Positions 49,378-57,784 of a DNA stretch of 64,000 nt are shown here, piece by piece. The stretch is taken from positions 62,001-126,000 of the forward strand of contig NZ_VDUX01000003.1 in assembly GCF_008039565.1 (NCBI RefSeq), written 5' to 3'. The position numbers and the translations under genes are program-made. How positions within the stretch are numbered: position 1 is the stretch's first letter; the number at the start of each line of letters is the position of its first letter. The stretch comes from Aeromicrobium terrae (GTDB taxonomy: Bacteria; Actinomycetota; Actinomycetes; Propionibacteriales; Nocardioidaceae). The notes beneath the pieces were generated by a model. That model was given only the letters and a program-made list of their open reading frames with translations, made no database searches and was not told the DNA's origin.

Positions 49378-50048
49378 CGAGCGATCTCCTCTGGGCGGGC
49401 GGCGGCTCGGTAGAGCGCCGGCGGTCGGTGGCTGGTGCCGGTCAGACACGTGCCGGTGGGCTCGATCGTGCGGCCGGCCAGCACCTGGCGACGGAAGTTG
49501 GCGGGGTCGAGCGACTTGCGCAGGACGGCCTCGTGCACCTCGCGCAGCTCGGCGAGCGTGAACTCGTCGGCGAGGAACGCGTGGGCGATCGGCGAGTACG
49601 TGATCTTGGCGCGGAGCCGGTCGAGGGCGTACCGGACGATGTCGTCGTGGTCGAACGCGAGGTCGGGCACGTCGTCGGCCACGAACCACTCGACGTTCTC
49701 GCCGTCGATCGCGCGGGCGTCCTCGTCGGGCCGGACGAGCGCCCAATAGACGATCGAGACCACCCGGTCGGGCGAGCGGTCGACGGCGCCGAACGAGTAC
49801 AGCTGCTCCAGGTAGGAGTCGCCGAGGCCGGTGGTGCGCTCCAGCGTGTGCCGGGCCGACGCCGCGAGGTCCTCGTGCGCCTCCAACGGTCCGCCGGGCA
49901 GCGCCCACTTGCCCTCGTAGGGCTCGCGGATGCGCCGTACCAGCGGCAGCCACAGCGTCTGCCGGCCGGTGGACGGGTCGGGGCGGAGCGCGAAGATCAC
50001 CGTCGAGACCGCGAGCGAGACTCGCTGGTCGACCTGGGTGGTGGTCAC
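49374..50048 (-). CDS. nrtR: Nudix-domain regulator of NAD synthesis (NrtR type)
   Basis: A 224-residue protein: a Nudix domain (WLPLVRRIREPYEGKWALPGG and a Nudix-box region around LAASARHTLERTTGLGDSYLEQ, lacking some catalytic Glu) and a C-terminal winged helix (FTLAELREVHEAVLRKSLDPANFRRQVL). NrtR binds ADP-ribose and represses NAD genes. It heads the nad operon and its promoter carries two matching inverted repeats. GTG 50048 has GAGGAGG upstream. Confidence 0.88.
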   Translation of the reverse strand: MTTTQVDQRVSLAVSTVIFALRPDPSTGRQTLWLPLVRRIREPYEGKWALPGGPLEAHEDLAASARHTLERTTGLGDSYLEQLYSFGAVDRSPDRVVSIVYWALVRPDEDARAIDGENVEWFVADDVPDLAFDHDDIVRYALDRLRAKITYSPIAHAFLADEFTLAELREVHEAVLRKSLDPANFRRQVLAGRTIEPTGTCLTGTSHRPPALYRAAARPEEIAR

Positions 50049-50063
50049 GGGGCCTCCTCGTCC

Positions 50064-50088
50064 ACTTAGAGTGAAGATGACTCTAAGT
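50064..50088. promoter_or_regulatory. NrtR operator, site 1 (in the 5' leader)
   Basis: ACTTAGAGT and ACTCTAAGT are perfectly inverted with a 7-nt spacer. It lies downstream of the -10 (50104-50099), in the leader of nrtR. Confidence 0.65.
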
Positions 50089-50098
50089 CCTGAGCCCG

Positions 50099-50127
50099 AC
50101 TGTACCGGCCCCTTAGAGTCAGGTCAA
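50099..50127 (-). promoter_or_regulatory. Promoter of nrtR-nad operon
   Basis: TTGACC (50127-50122) and TACAGT (50104-50099) with a 17-nt spacer. The -35 lies inside operator site 2. Confidence 0.6.
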
Positions 50128-50135
50128 CCCTAAGT
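50111..50135. promoter_or_regulatory. NrtR operator, site 2 (over the -35)
   Basis: CTTAGAGT and ACCCTAAG inverted with one mismatch and the same 7-nt spacer as site 1; 47 bp from it. It covers the nad -35 and also the region of the divergent Eis promoter. Confidence 0.6.
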
Positions 50136-50157
50136 CCGCGTCGGGCAGGATGGTCGC

Positions 50158-51306
50158 ATGACGACGGTGCGCCCGCTCGGGCCGGACGATCTCGAGGTCG
50201 TGCAACGCCTGTCCGGCGAGGCCTTCGGCCGCGGTCCGCGCGACGACCCGTGGCCCGACTCGCTCGACCTCCCCGCCCGGCGGTTCTGGGGCGTCGAGGA
50301 CGGCGGCGAGCTCGTGGCCGTCGCGGTCCACCGCGCGTACGAGTCCTGGTTCGGGGGCGCCGCGGTGCCGACCGCCGGCATCGCGTCGGTGACCGTGGCC
50401 GCCGAGCACCGCGGCCGGGGCCTGCTCGCCCCGCTCTTCGCCGAGATGACCCGGGAGGCGCGCGAGGGCGGCGCGGTGATCTCGACGCTGTACCCGACGG
50501 CCCCCGGCATCTACCGGCGACTCGGGTACGAGGTGATCACGTCGCTCGACTTCGTCACGGTGCCCACCGCAGCCCTCACCCAGCCGGGCGCGACCACGCC
50601 CGTCCGGCGCGCCGGGCGCGCGGACTTCCCGGCGATCCAGGCCGTCTACGAGCGCTGGGCCTCGGCCCAGAACGGCCCACTGACCCGCTGGGGCCCGGCG
50701 TTCACCGAGGACATGATGGACACCGTCACCGGGGTCACCGTGGTCGACGCGCCCGGCGGGGAGGGCATTCGGGGGTACGCGGCGTGGGATCGCGGCGCGG
50801 GCTACGGCGAGAAGGCCGAGCTGATGATCTGGGACCTGATCGCCGACGACGCCGACGCCCTGGCCGCGTTGCTCAGCACGCTGGGGTCGTTCGCGCCGGT
50901 GGCCCCGACGACGGTGCTGCGCACCTCAGGGCTCGACCCGGTCGACCACCTGCTCCGGTCCTCGCGCACCGGACTGCGCAGCTCGAACCCGTACATGCTG
51001 CGCGTCCTCGACGTCGGCGCGTTCGAGCACCTGCGCTACCCCGACGACCTCGACTGCACGCTGTCGTTCGGCATCGAGACGTCGCAGCACGTGCTGACCG
51101 TCCAGGACGGCCGCGGCACGGTGAGCGACGTCGGCGCCGGCGACCGCGTGCTGAGCCCGGCCGGTCTGGCGCTCACGTTCTCCGGCGCGCAGTCGGCATC
51201 GACGCTGCGCCGCCTCGGGTACCTGCGCGGCGGCGACCCGGCCGACGACGCGCGCTGGGACCACCTGCTGCGCGGCCGCTCCGTCCACGTCCGCGACTAC
51301 TTCTAG
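50158..51306 (+). CDS. Eis-like GNAT N-acetyltransferase
   Basis: A 382-residue protein with two GNAT-like domains and a C-terminal SCP2-like domain: VTVAAEHRGRGLLAPLFAEM (acetyl-CoA site) and FTGVTVVDAPGGEG-like middle part. The Eis group acetylates amines, including aminoglycosides in Mycobacterium; the native substrate is unknown. CAGGAT lies 6 nt before the ATG. It is divergent from the nad operon and shares its operator region. Its stop overlaps dnaE2 by 4 nt tail to tail. Confidence 0.85.
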   Translation: MTTVRPLGPDDLEVVQRLSGEAFGRGPRDDPWPDSLDLPARRFWGVEDGGELVAVAVHRAYESWFGGAAVPTAGIASVTVAAEHRGRGLLAPLFAEMTREAREGGAVISTLYPTAPGIYRRLGYEVITSLDFVTVPTAALTQPGATTPVRRAGRADFPAIQAVYERWASAQNGPLTRWGPAFTEDMMDTVTGVTVVDAPGGEGIRGYAAWDRGAGYGEKAELMIWDLIADDADALAALLSTLGSFAPVAPTTVLRTSGLDPVDHLLRSSRTGLRSSNPYMLRVLDVGAFEHLRYPDDLDCTLSFGIETSQHVLTVQDGRGTVSDVGAGDRVLSPAGLALTFSGAQSASTLRRLGYLRGGDPADDARWDHLLRGRSVHVRDYF

Positions 51307-54300
51307 CGGAAGTCGCGAGAGCGGTGGCTGCCGGGGACGCGCCCGGCGGCCGCCGGGTAGAGCGTCTCGATCCGGTCGAGCCGCTCGGCGACGAGGTTGA
51401 CCACGTTGTCCTGACGTTCCAGCTGCCCGCGGATCACCAAGCCGGCCGCGTTGCGTGCCACGCGGCGGTTGCGCTGCCACACCGCGTCGAAGACGACGAC
51501 GTTGAGCATGCCGGTCTCGTCCTCCAGGTTCAGGAACGTCACTCCCCCGGCGGTGTACGGGCGCTGGCGGTGCGTGACGAGGCCCGCCACCCGGACCCGG
51601 CGGTCCGCCTCGTGCGTGGCGGTGTCGGCCACGGACAGCACGCCCTGCTCCCGCAGGAGCTCGCGCAGGTGCTCCATCGGGTGCTCGTCGGGCGAGATCC
51701 GCGTGGCCCACAGGTCGGCCAGCGTCGTCTCGATGTCGGACATCCCCGGGAGCGTGGGCGGCGGCGCCTGCACGGCCGTGCCGGACAGCCGGTCGGGGGC
51801 GTCGGTGTAACCGGCGTTCCACAGCGCCTGCCGACGGCTGATGCCGAACGCGTCGAACGCCCCCGCCGTGGCCAGGGCCTCCATCTGCCCCACCGACAGC
51901 CCGGTGCGCCGGACGACGTCGGCCATGTCGGCGAACGGCGCCTCGGCGCGGGCCGCGACCACCCGCTCGGCGTCCGCCGCGCCGATGCCCTGCACCTCGG
52001 TGAGCCCCAGCCGGACCCCGAACGCGGCGTCGCGCCGGTGCGTGAGCGTGGGGTCGGGCGTGGTCTCCAGGTCGAACGGCGGCACCGGCGGCTGCTCCGG
52101 CTCGAGGCACGAGTCCAGTCCCCCGGGCTCCTCGTCGTCGAGGGGCTCGAGATCGGCGTGGACGCCGGAGCGGGTGATGTCGGGGCGCAACGTGCGGACG
52201 CCGTGCAGGCGGGCGTCGGCGGTGAGTGACTGCGGCGAGTAGAAGCCCATGGGCTGCGAGCGCAGCAGGGCGGCCAGGAACGCGCCGGGATAGTGCAGCT
52301 TCAGCCAGGAGCTGGCGTAGACGATGAGCCCGAAGCTGATGGCGTGGCTCTCGGCGAAGCCGAAGTTGGCGAACGCCTGGATGCGGTCGTAGATGTCGTC
52401 GGCGAGGTCGCCGGTGATGCCGTGGTCGGCCATGCCGGCGTAGAGCGTCTCGCGGAGCCGCTCGATCCGCTCGACGCCGCGCTTGGAGCCCATCGCGCGG
52501 CGCAGGAGGTCGGCCTCGTCGCCCGTGCACCCGCCGACCGCCATCGCGATCTGCATCAGCTGCTCCTGGAACAGCGGGACGCCGAGCGTCTTCTCCAGCA
52601 CCGGCTTCAGGGCCGGGTGCTGGTACGTGACCGGGTCCTGGCCCATGGCCCGGCGGATGTACGGGTGCACGGCGCCGCCCTGGATCGGACCGGGCCGGAT
52701 GAGCGCGATCTCGATGACCAGGTCGTAGAACCGCCGGGGCTGGAGCCGCGGCAGCGTCCCGATCTGCGCGCGGCTCTCCACCTGGAAGACGCCGATGGAG
52801 TCGGCCCGGCAGAGCATGTCGTAGACGCCGGCCTCCTCCTTGGGGATGGTGGCCAGCGTCCACGGCTCGTCGAGGTGCTCGGCGACGAGGTCGAAGGTGT
52901 GCTGGATGGCGCCGAGCATGCCCAGTCCGAGCAGGTCGAACTTGACCAGGCCCATCCAGGCGCAGTCGTCCTTGTCCCACTGCACGACGGTGCGGCCCTC
53001 CATGCGGCCGCGCTCGATGGGCACGACCTCGCCGACCGGCCGCTCGGTGAGCACCATCCCGCCGGAGTGGATGCCGAGGTGACGGGGTGCCTTGAGCAGG
53101 CCGTTGGCGAGGTCGACGACCGCGGCCGGCACCGGGCGTTCCGCATCAGGACTGATCGTGTGCCAGCTCTCGATGCTCTTGCTCCAGGCGTCCTGCTGCC
53201 CGACGGAGTAGCCGAGCGCCTTCGCCATGTCACGGACCGCCGACTTGGGCTGGTAGCTGATGACGTTCGCGACCTGGGCGGCGTTGTGGCGTCCGTACGT
53301 CCGGTAGACCCACTGGATGACCTCCTCGCGGCGGTCGGAGTCGAAGTCGACGTCGATGTCGGGCTCCTCGTCGCGGGTGGCGGACAGGAACCGCTCGAAC
53401 GGGAGGTCGTACTTGATGGAGTCGACGGCAGTGATCCTCAGCGCGTAGCAGACCGCGGAGTTGGCGGCAGATCCCCGGCCCTGGCACAGGATCCCCTGGC
53501 TGCGGGCGAACGCGACGATGTCGTGGACGATGAGGAAGTAGCCCGGGAAGTCCTTCTCCTCGATCACGGCGAGCTCCTTCTGCAGCCGGCGCTCGGCCTC
53601 CTCGCGGTTGCTCGCGTAGAGCTCGTCGGCGCCGCGGCGCACCAGCTCGCGCAGCCAGGACATGGGTGTGTGGCCGGGGGGCACCTGCTGCTTGGGCAGG
53701 CGTGGCGACGCCTTCCGGAGGTTGAAGGCGATCTCGGAGGCGATCTCCACGGACCGCTCCACCGCGCCCGGGTACCGCGCGAACCGCTCGCTCATCTCGG
53801 CGCCGGAGCGCAGGAACGCGCTGCCGGAGGCGGGAAGCCAGCCGTCCAGCTCGGCGAGGCTGCGCCGTGCCCGGACGGCCGCGACCGCCTGCGCGAGCTT
53901 CCGGTCGGCCGGCCGCGCGAAGTGGACGTTGTTGGTGGCCACCGTGGGCAGGCCGTGCTCGGCGGCGAGCTCGGCCAGGACGTCGTTGACGACGCCGTCG
54001 CCGGGATGGCCGTGGTCGGTCAGTTCGACCACGACGGCGTCGCGGCCGAACAGCTCGACGAGGCGATCGAGCGCGCGGGCGGCGTCGGAGCGCCCGCCCG
54101 CCGCCAGCGCCTGCCGCACGAGCCCCTTGCGGCAGCCGGTCAGCACCGTCCAATGGTCACGTCCCTGCTCGGCCACCTCCTCGAGCACGTACTCCGGCTT
54201 GCCCTTCTCGTCGCCGCGCAGCTGTGCCTCGGTGATGGCCGCGGCCAGCCGGTGGTAGCCCTCGACCCCACGCGCCAGCACCAGCAGGTGGCTGCCCTCC

Positions 54301-54707
54301 GGGTCGGCGACGCCCTGCTGCGGCGCGGTGAGCCCCAGCGACAGCTCCGCACCGTGCACCGTGCTCAGCGACGGGTACTCCTGTGCCGCCTCGGCGAACC
54401 GCACCGAGCCGTAGAAGCCGTCGTGGTCGGTGACCGCGAGGGCCGTCAGACCGAGCCGCACGGCCTCCTCGACGAGCGACTCCGGGCTGCTGGCGCCGTC
54501 GAGGAAGCTGTACGAGGTGTGGCAGTGCAGCTCCGCGTACGGGACGACCGGGCCGCTGGGCGGCTCCGGACGCTCCGGCGGCTCGTACCGCCCGCGCTTG
54601 CGGCTGAACGCCGGCCCGTCGCCCCCATCAGGCCACGCCGTGCGGCTGCGGCCCGACAGCCGGCGCTCCAGCTCCCGCCACGGCACGTCCGGGTTGTTCC
54701 AGCCCAT
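51303..54707 (-). CDS. dnaE2: Error-prone DNA polymerase
   Basis: A 1134-residue C-family polymerase: PHP domain start YAELHCHTSYSFLDGASSPES and VTDHDGFYG, catalytic aspartates in EPDIDVDFDSDRREEV, helix-hairpin-helix (TGLSVGQMEALATAGAFDA) and OB fold (RVRVAGLVTHRQRPYTAGG). It is the translesion polymerase of the ImuA'-ImuB-DnaE2 mutasome. It follows imuB but is separated by a 63-nt perfect hairpin element (54724-54786). Confidence 0.95.
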   Translation of the reverse strand: MGWNNPDVPWRELERRLSGRSRTAWPDGGDGPAFSRKRGRYEPPERPEPPSGPVVPYAELHCHTSYSFLDGASSPESLVEEAVRLGLTALAVTDHDGFYGSVRFAEAAQEYPSLSTVHGAELSLGLTAPQQGVADPEGSHLLVLARGVEGYHRLAAAITEAQLRGDEKGKPEYVLEEVAEQGRDHWTVLTGCRKGLVRQALAAGGRSDAARALDRLVELFGRDAVVVELTDHGHPGDGVVNDVLAELAAEHGLPTVATNNVHFARPADRKLAQAVAAVRARRSLAELDGWLPASGSAFLRSGAEMSERFARYPGAVERSVEIASEIAFNLRKASPRLPKQQVPPGHTPMSWLRELVRRGADELYASNREEAERRLQKELAVIEEKDFPGYFLIVHDIVAFARSQGILCQGRGSAANSAVCYALRITAVDSIKYDLPFERFLSATRDEEPDIDVDFDSDRREEVIQWVYRTYGRHNAAQVANVISYQPKSAVRDMAKALGYSVGQQDAWSKSIESWHTISPDAERPVPAAVVDLANGLLKAPRHLGIHSGGMVLTERPVGEVVPIERGRMEGRTVVQWDKDDCAWMGLVKFDLLGLGMLGAIQHTFDLVAEHLDEPWTLATIPKEEAGVYDMLCRADSIGVFQVESRAQIGTLPRLQPRRFYDLVIEIALIRPGPIQGGAVHPYIRRAMGQDPVTYQHPALKPVLEKTLGVPLFQEQLMQIAMAVGGCTGDEADLLRRAMGSKRGVERIERLRETLYAGMADHGITGDLADDIYDRIQAFANFGFAESHAISFGLIVYASSWLKLHYPGAFLAALLRSQPMGFYSPQSLTADARLHGVRTLRPDITRSGVHADLEPLDDEEPGGLDSCLEPEQPPVPPFDLETTPDPTLTHRRDAAFGVRLGLTEVQGIGAADAERVVAARAEAPFADMADVVRRTGLSVGQMEALATAGAFDAFGISRRQALWNAGYTDAPDRLSGTAVQAPPPTLPGMSDIETTLADLWATRISPDEHPMEHLRELLREQGVLSVADTATHEADRRVRVAGLVTHRQRPYTAGGVTFLNLEDETGMLNVVVFDAVWQRNRRVARNAAGLVIRGQLERQDNVVNLVAERLDRIETLYPAAAGRVPGSHRSRDFR

Positions 54708-54723
54708 CAGCGCCCCCCGTCCA

Positions 54724-54786
54724 CGCTGGGAGTGACGTTTTCGCCCGGAAAATCCGGAAAACCGGGCGAAAACGTCACTCCCAGCG
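54724..54786. repeat. Perfect 25-bp palindromic element between imuB and dnaE2
   Basis: Arms 54724-54748 and 54762-54786 are identical inverted copies over 25 bp, with a 13-nt loop containing TCCGGA. The arm includes GTGACG, like the hairpin at 7746-7804. Transcribed it forms a very stable stem in the middle of the operon. Confidence 0.7.
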
Positions 54787-54800
54787 GGTGGGTGGTGCGG

Positions 54801-56312
54801 TCAGTCATAGCGGGCCTCGGTGAGCCAGCGGCCGTTCTCGACGGCCATCAGCCAGGCGCTGCCGTCCGCGCCGACGACCTGGAACCGGGCGATGCGCCGC
54901 GGCTCGGACTCGTCCCACCACAGCTCGTCGACGGGCCAGGGGCCGGCCCACGAGGCGACTCGCTGCCAGTCGGCATCGGCGGCCGCGCGGAACCGCTCGG
55001 GCGGGCAGCTGATGGCCCCTCGTCCGCTGACCGCGACGGGCTGGCCCTCGGCCCCGACGACGAGCGCCGCGAGCGGCTCGGCGAAGACCGTGGCCGGGGC
55101 CGGCGGCGGGATGCGGCCCGGCCAGGGCGCGTGCGCGGACCGCACCGCGACCGCGCGCTCGCCCCACGGCGTGGCCAGCGCCCGGTCGGCCGGGCCGCGG
55201 CCGCCCTGCACCTCCACGGCCAGCACCGACTCGTGACCGACCATGCTCTGCACCCGCGCGACGCCCCGGGCCACGCGGTCGTCGGGACCGCTGCCGAACA
55301 GCGTGTCCGCGTGGTCGGCCAACGGCTCGGCCACCGCCGGGACCAGTCGCACGGTGGTGACCGGGGCGAGGACACCCCCTGCAGCCAGCTGCCACCGCAC
55401 ACGGTCGACGACGTCGACCGCGCCGAACCACCGCGGATGCCGCCACTCCCGCGACGACGCCAGCACGCCGTCCGCGTCGACCTCGATGCGCACCGTGGTG
55501 CACACCAGCCCGTACGCGGCGAGGTCGGCCACGAACCGCTCGGCGGTGGTGCGGATGCTGAAGGCGACGGACTCCGCGTTCGCGAGCGGCGGCTCGAACG
55601 AGGCCTCGGCCTCGAGCTCCGGCGGGACGGTACGACGCGAGATCGGGTGCGGGTCGAGCCCGCGGGCCAGCCGGTGCAGCAGCTCGCCGTGGCCGCCGAA
55701 CCGGGTGTGGACGTCGGCGGGCGAGAGCCGGGCGAACGCGCCCACGGTGGTCAGGCCCATGCGCCGGAGCAGCCCGGCCAGCGACGGGTCGTCGAGCGTC
55801 TCGACCGGAAGGTCGGCGAGGAACGCGGCCGACTCCCCCGGCCCCACCACCAGGCAGTCCTGCGCCAGCGCGCGACGCGACGCCTGCTCGGCGGCGAACA
55901 GGCCGTCGGCCACGCCGAGGCGGACGTCCCACACACCCAGACCCACCAGCCGCTCGGCGATGACCGCGCCCGCCTCGGCCTCGCCGCCGTAGAAGCGGGC
56001 CGGCACACGGAGGGCACACAGGCCGGGCCGCAGCGGCGCGACGCCGGGGCTGAGCTCCTCGATCGCCGCCAGCACCACCTCGAAGGCCCGCGCGTCGGCC
56101 TCGGGACGGTGCTCGTCGAGCACCAGCTCGGGGCAGCGGGACTGGGCGTCGCGACGGCGCATCCCGCGCCGCACGCCCTCCCTCCGGGCCCCGGGCGAGC
56201 AGGCGAGCACCTGACCCTTGGCGAGCACCGCTGCCGGCGTGCCGGCCGGCAGCCCCTCCAGCATCGGCATCACCGGCCAGTCGGGGCACCAGACGACCAT
56301 CGTCCGGGCCAT
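54801..56312 (-). CDS. imuB: Y-family polymerase-like protein ImuB
   Basis: A 503-residue protein of the Y-family fold: VVWCPDWPVMPMLEGLPAG and GVRRGMRRRDAQSRCPEL in the palm, thumb and little finger following. The catalytic acidic residues of active Y polymerases are not in place, as is usual for ImuB, which acts as the beta-clamp adaptor for DnaE2. ATG overlaps the imuA' stop as TGATG. Confidence 0.93.
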   Translation of the reverse strand: MARTMVVWCPDWPVMPMLEGLPAGTPAAVLAKGQVLACSPGARREGVRRGMRRRDAQSRCPELVLDEHRPEADARAFEVVLAAIEELSPGVAPLRPGLCALRVPARFYGGEAEAGAVIAERLVGLGVWDVRLGVADGLFAAEQASRRALAQDCLVVGPGESAAFLADLPVETLDDPSLAGLLRRMGLTTVGAFARLSPADVHTRFGGHGELLHRLARGLDPHPISRRTVPPELEAEASFEPPLANAESVAFSIRTTAERFVADLAAYGLVCTTVRIEVDADGVLASSREWRHPRWFGAVDVVDRVRWQLAAGGVLAPVTTVRLVPAVAEPLADHADTLFGSGPDDRVARGVARVQSMVGHESVLAVEVQGGRGPADRALATPWGERAVAVRSAHAPWPGRIPPPAPATVFAEPLAALVVGAEGQPVAVSGRGAISCPPERFRAAADADWQRVASWAGPWPVDELWWDESEPRRIARFQVVGADGSAWLMAVENGRWLTEARYD

Positions 56313-57007
56313 CACCCCACGCTGCGCAATACGACAGGGGGCAAGACGGCGGGCGGCTGCTCGACCTGCCGGACGGCGCCGTCGGCGTCCCACGCGAGCC
56401 GCGCGGACACCGTGCGGCCGACGCCGCGTGCGACCTCCACCGTGGCCTCCCGGGCGCGCAGGTGACCGTGCCCGGCCCCCAGCCCGGTCCACTCGACGTC
56501 GTGCATCGACAGCCGGGCGTCGCAGCGCGGCCAGTCGCCCCACACCACCAGCACCGACCCGCGCTGCCGCAGCCGAGCCGCCAGCCTGCTCACATCAGCC
56601 GCCCACGGCCCGGCACCCCCGCCGCCCGTGGCGGCAGGTGGCCTGACCAGGACGACGCCGAGGACGTCGACCAGGGCGGCCGTGGCCTCCAGCCAGGCCT
56701 CGCCCGGGGCGGGCACCCAGATGGTGCGCGACAGCTCGACGCCGGTGGCCGCCGCGGCCTCCGGTCCGAGCTCGGGAGCGCCCACCACGCCGCACCACGC
56801 GCCGTCGGACGACGGTCCGGCCAGCAGCAGCGTGGCCAGGCTCGCCGACCCTGCGACGTAGCTGCCACCGGTCTGCAGCTGGAGCAGCCCGGAGAGGGCA
56901 GGATGCGTGCGGACCGGCTGCGCCGACGGTCTACCCTGCATCTGGGTGACCCGGGCGCGCAGCGCCTCGATGGTGGGCGCATCCTTCTCGGCAAGTCCGG
57001 CGGTCAC
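56312..57007 (-). CDS. imuA': ImuA' RecA-like accessory protein
   Basis: A 231-residue protein with a RecA-like core lacking a clear Walker A: ALSGLLQLQTGGSYVAGSASLATLLLAGPSSDG-region and VVLVRPPAATGG, then RLAARLRQRGSVLVVWGDWP. In mycobacteria it partners ImuB in SOS mutagenesis. GTG 57007 is 5 nt after GAAAAT with TTGACT 17 nt upstream, and a TCGAAT-N4-GTTCGA box overlaps the promoter, so LexA control is likely. Confidence 0.85.
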   Translation of the reverse strand: MTAGLAEKDAPTIEALRARVTQMQGRPSAQPVRTHPALSGLLQLQTGGSYVAGSASLATLLLAGPSSDGAWCGVVGAPELGPEAAAATGVELSRTIWVPAPGEAWLEATAALVDVLGVVLVRPPAATGGGGAGPWAADVSRLAARLRQRGSVLVVWGDWPRCDARLSMHDVEWTGLGAGHGHLRAREATVEVARGVGRTVSARLAWDADGAVRQVEQPPAVLPPVVLRSVG

Positions 57008-57012
57008 TCTTC

Positions 57013-57041
57013 ATTTTCGAATGCCTGTTCGAACAAGTCAA
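57013..57041 (-). promoter_or_regulatory. SOS-controlled promoter of imuA'
   Basis: TTGACT (57041-57036), 17-nt spacer, GAAAAT (57018-57013). The LexA-like box lies across the spacer. Confidence 0.6.
57017..57032. promoter_or_regulatory. LexA (SOS) box
   Basis: TCGAATGCCTGTTCGA differs at one position from the mycobacterial box TCGAAC-N4-GTTCGA. It overlaps the imuA' promoter. Confidence 0.75.
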
Positions 57042-57062
57042 GATCGTCTCAGCACATGAGCA

Positions 57063-57092
57063 AGGGCCCCGCACCTCTCGGTGCGGGGCCCT
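57063..57092. terminator. 13-bp hairpin terminator
   Basis: AGGGCCCCGCACC and GGTGCGGGGCCCT pair perfectly around TCTC. It follows the surface-protein stop (57119) on the minus strand and precedes the imuA' promoter. No U-run. Confidence 0.7.
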
Positions 57093-57118
57093 CGCTCCCC
57101 CGGGATTCGTGGGCCGGA

Positions 57119-57664
57119 TCAGGCGGTGCGGCGTCGCGCGCGGACCGCCAGAGCGGCACCGGACGCGGTCACCAGCGCACCGCCGGCGATCAGCCAGCCG
57201 AGCTCGAGGTCGTCGCCCTGCTCGGTGGCCGAGGCCTCGCCGGCGTCGATCCGCTTCGGCAGCGAGACGGTGCCGACGTCGTCGCGGTCCTCGCCGGTCG
57301 GCTCGTCGCCGTCCTCCGGGTCGTCCTTGCCGTCGCAGTCGACGCCGTGGGTCGGGCACGGCTGCGGGTTCGTGATGACACCGCCGGGGCCGTCGGGATC
57401 GACCGGGTCGGTCTTGGGGCCGTCCTTGTCGTCCGGACCGTCCTGCGGGCCGGGCTGGGGCACGGGGGCCTTGTCCTTCGGGCCGTCCTGCGGACCGGGC
57501 TGCGGCACGGGGGCCTTGTCCTTCGGGCCGTCCTGCGGGCCGGGGGCCGGCTGGCCGATGACGACCGGGCCGGGAACCTCCGCCATGGCGGCGGCGGGGA
57601 CCAGCGCGAGGCCGATCGTGGCGAGCGGGGCGGCGATGGCCAGCTTGGTGATGGTGCTGTTCAT
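57119..57664 (-). CDS. Repeat-containing surface protein with LPKRID sorting signal
   Basis: A 181-residue protein: signal peptide (cleavage after AMA, about 28), three tandem copies of a 15-residue unit PGPQDGPKDKAPVPQ (41-84, third partial), an acidic region with two Cys, and a C-terminal sorting signal: LPKRIDAG (135-142), a membrane helix (ELGWLIAGGALVTASGAALA) and RARRRTA. The usual LPXTG is replaced by LPKRID. ATG 57664 has AGGAG upstream. It is likely anchored by the sortase at 57785 and shares its promoter elements. Confidence 0.78.
   Translation of the reverse strand: MNSTITKLAIAAPLATIGLALVPAAAMAEVPGPVVIGQPAPGPQDGPKDKAPVPQPGPQDGPKDKAPVPQPGPQDGPDDKDGPKTDPVDPDGPGGVITNPQPCPTHGVDCDGKDDPEDGDEPTGEDRDDVGTVSLPKRIDAGEASATEQGDDLELGWLIAGGALVTASGAALAVRARRRTA
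57413..57544 (-). repeat. 45-bp tandem repeats in the surface protein
   Basis: Encodes PGPQDGPKDKAPVPQ twice plus a partial third unit. Copy number may vary between strains. Confidence 0.7.
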
Positions 57665-57714
57665 GATGTTCTCCTGGTGTGTGGTGGTGGTGCTGTCGGT
57701 GTGTGGTCTCGGAG

Positions 57715-57744
57715 GTAGGAGGATCCGGGCGACGCGACCTTGCG
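57715..57744 (-). promoter_or_regulatory. Sigma-like promoter of the surface protein
   Basis: On the minus strand CGCAAG, 17 nt, CTCCTAC. Spacing is identical to the elements before the sortase and sigma genes. Confidence 0.6.
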
Positions 57745-57784
57745 GATTTCTGCGAACTTTTTTCCGGACCCGCATCGCCGCAGG

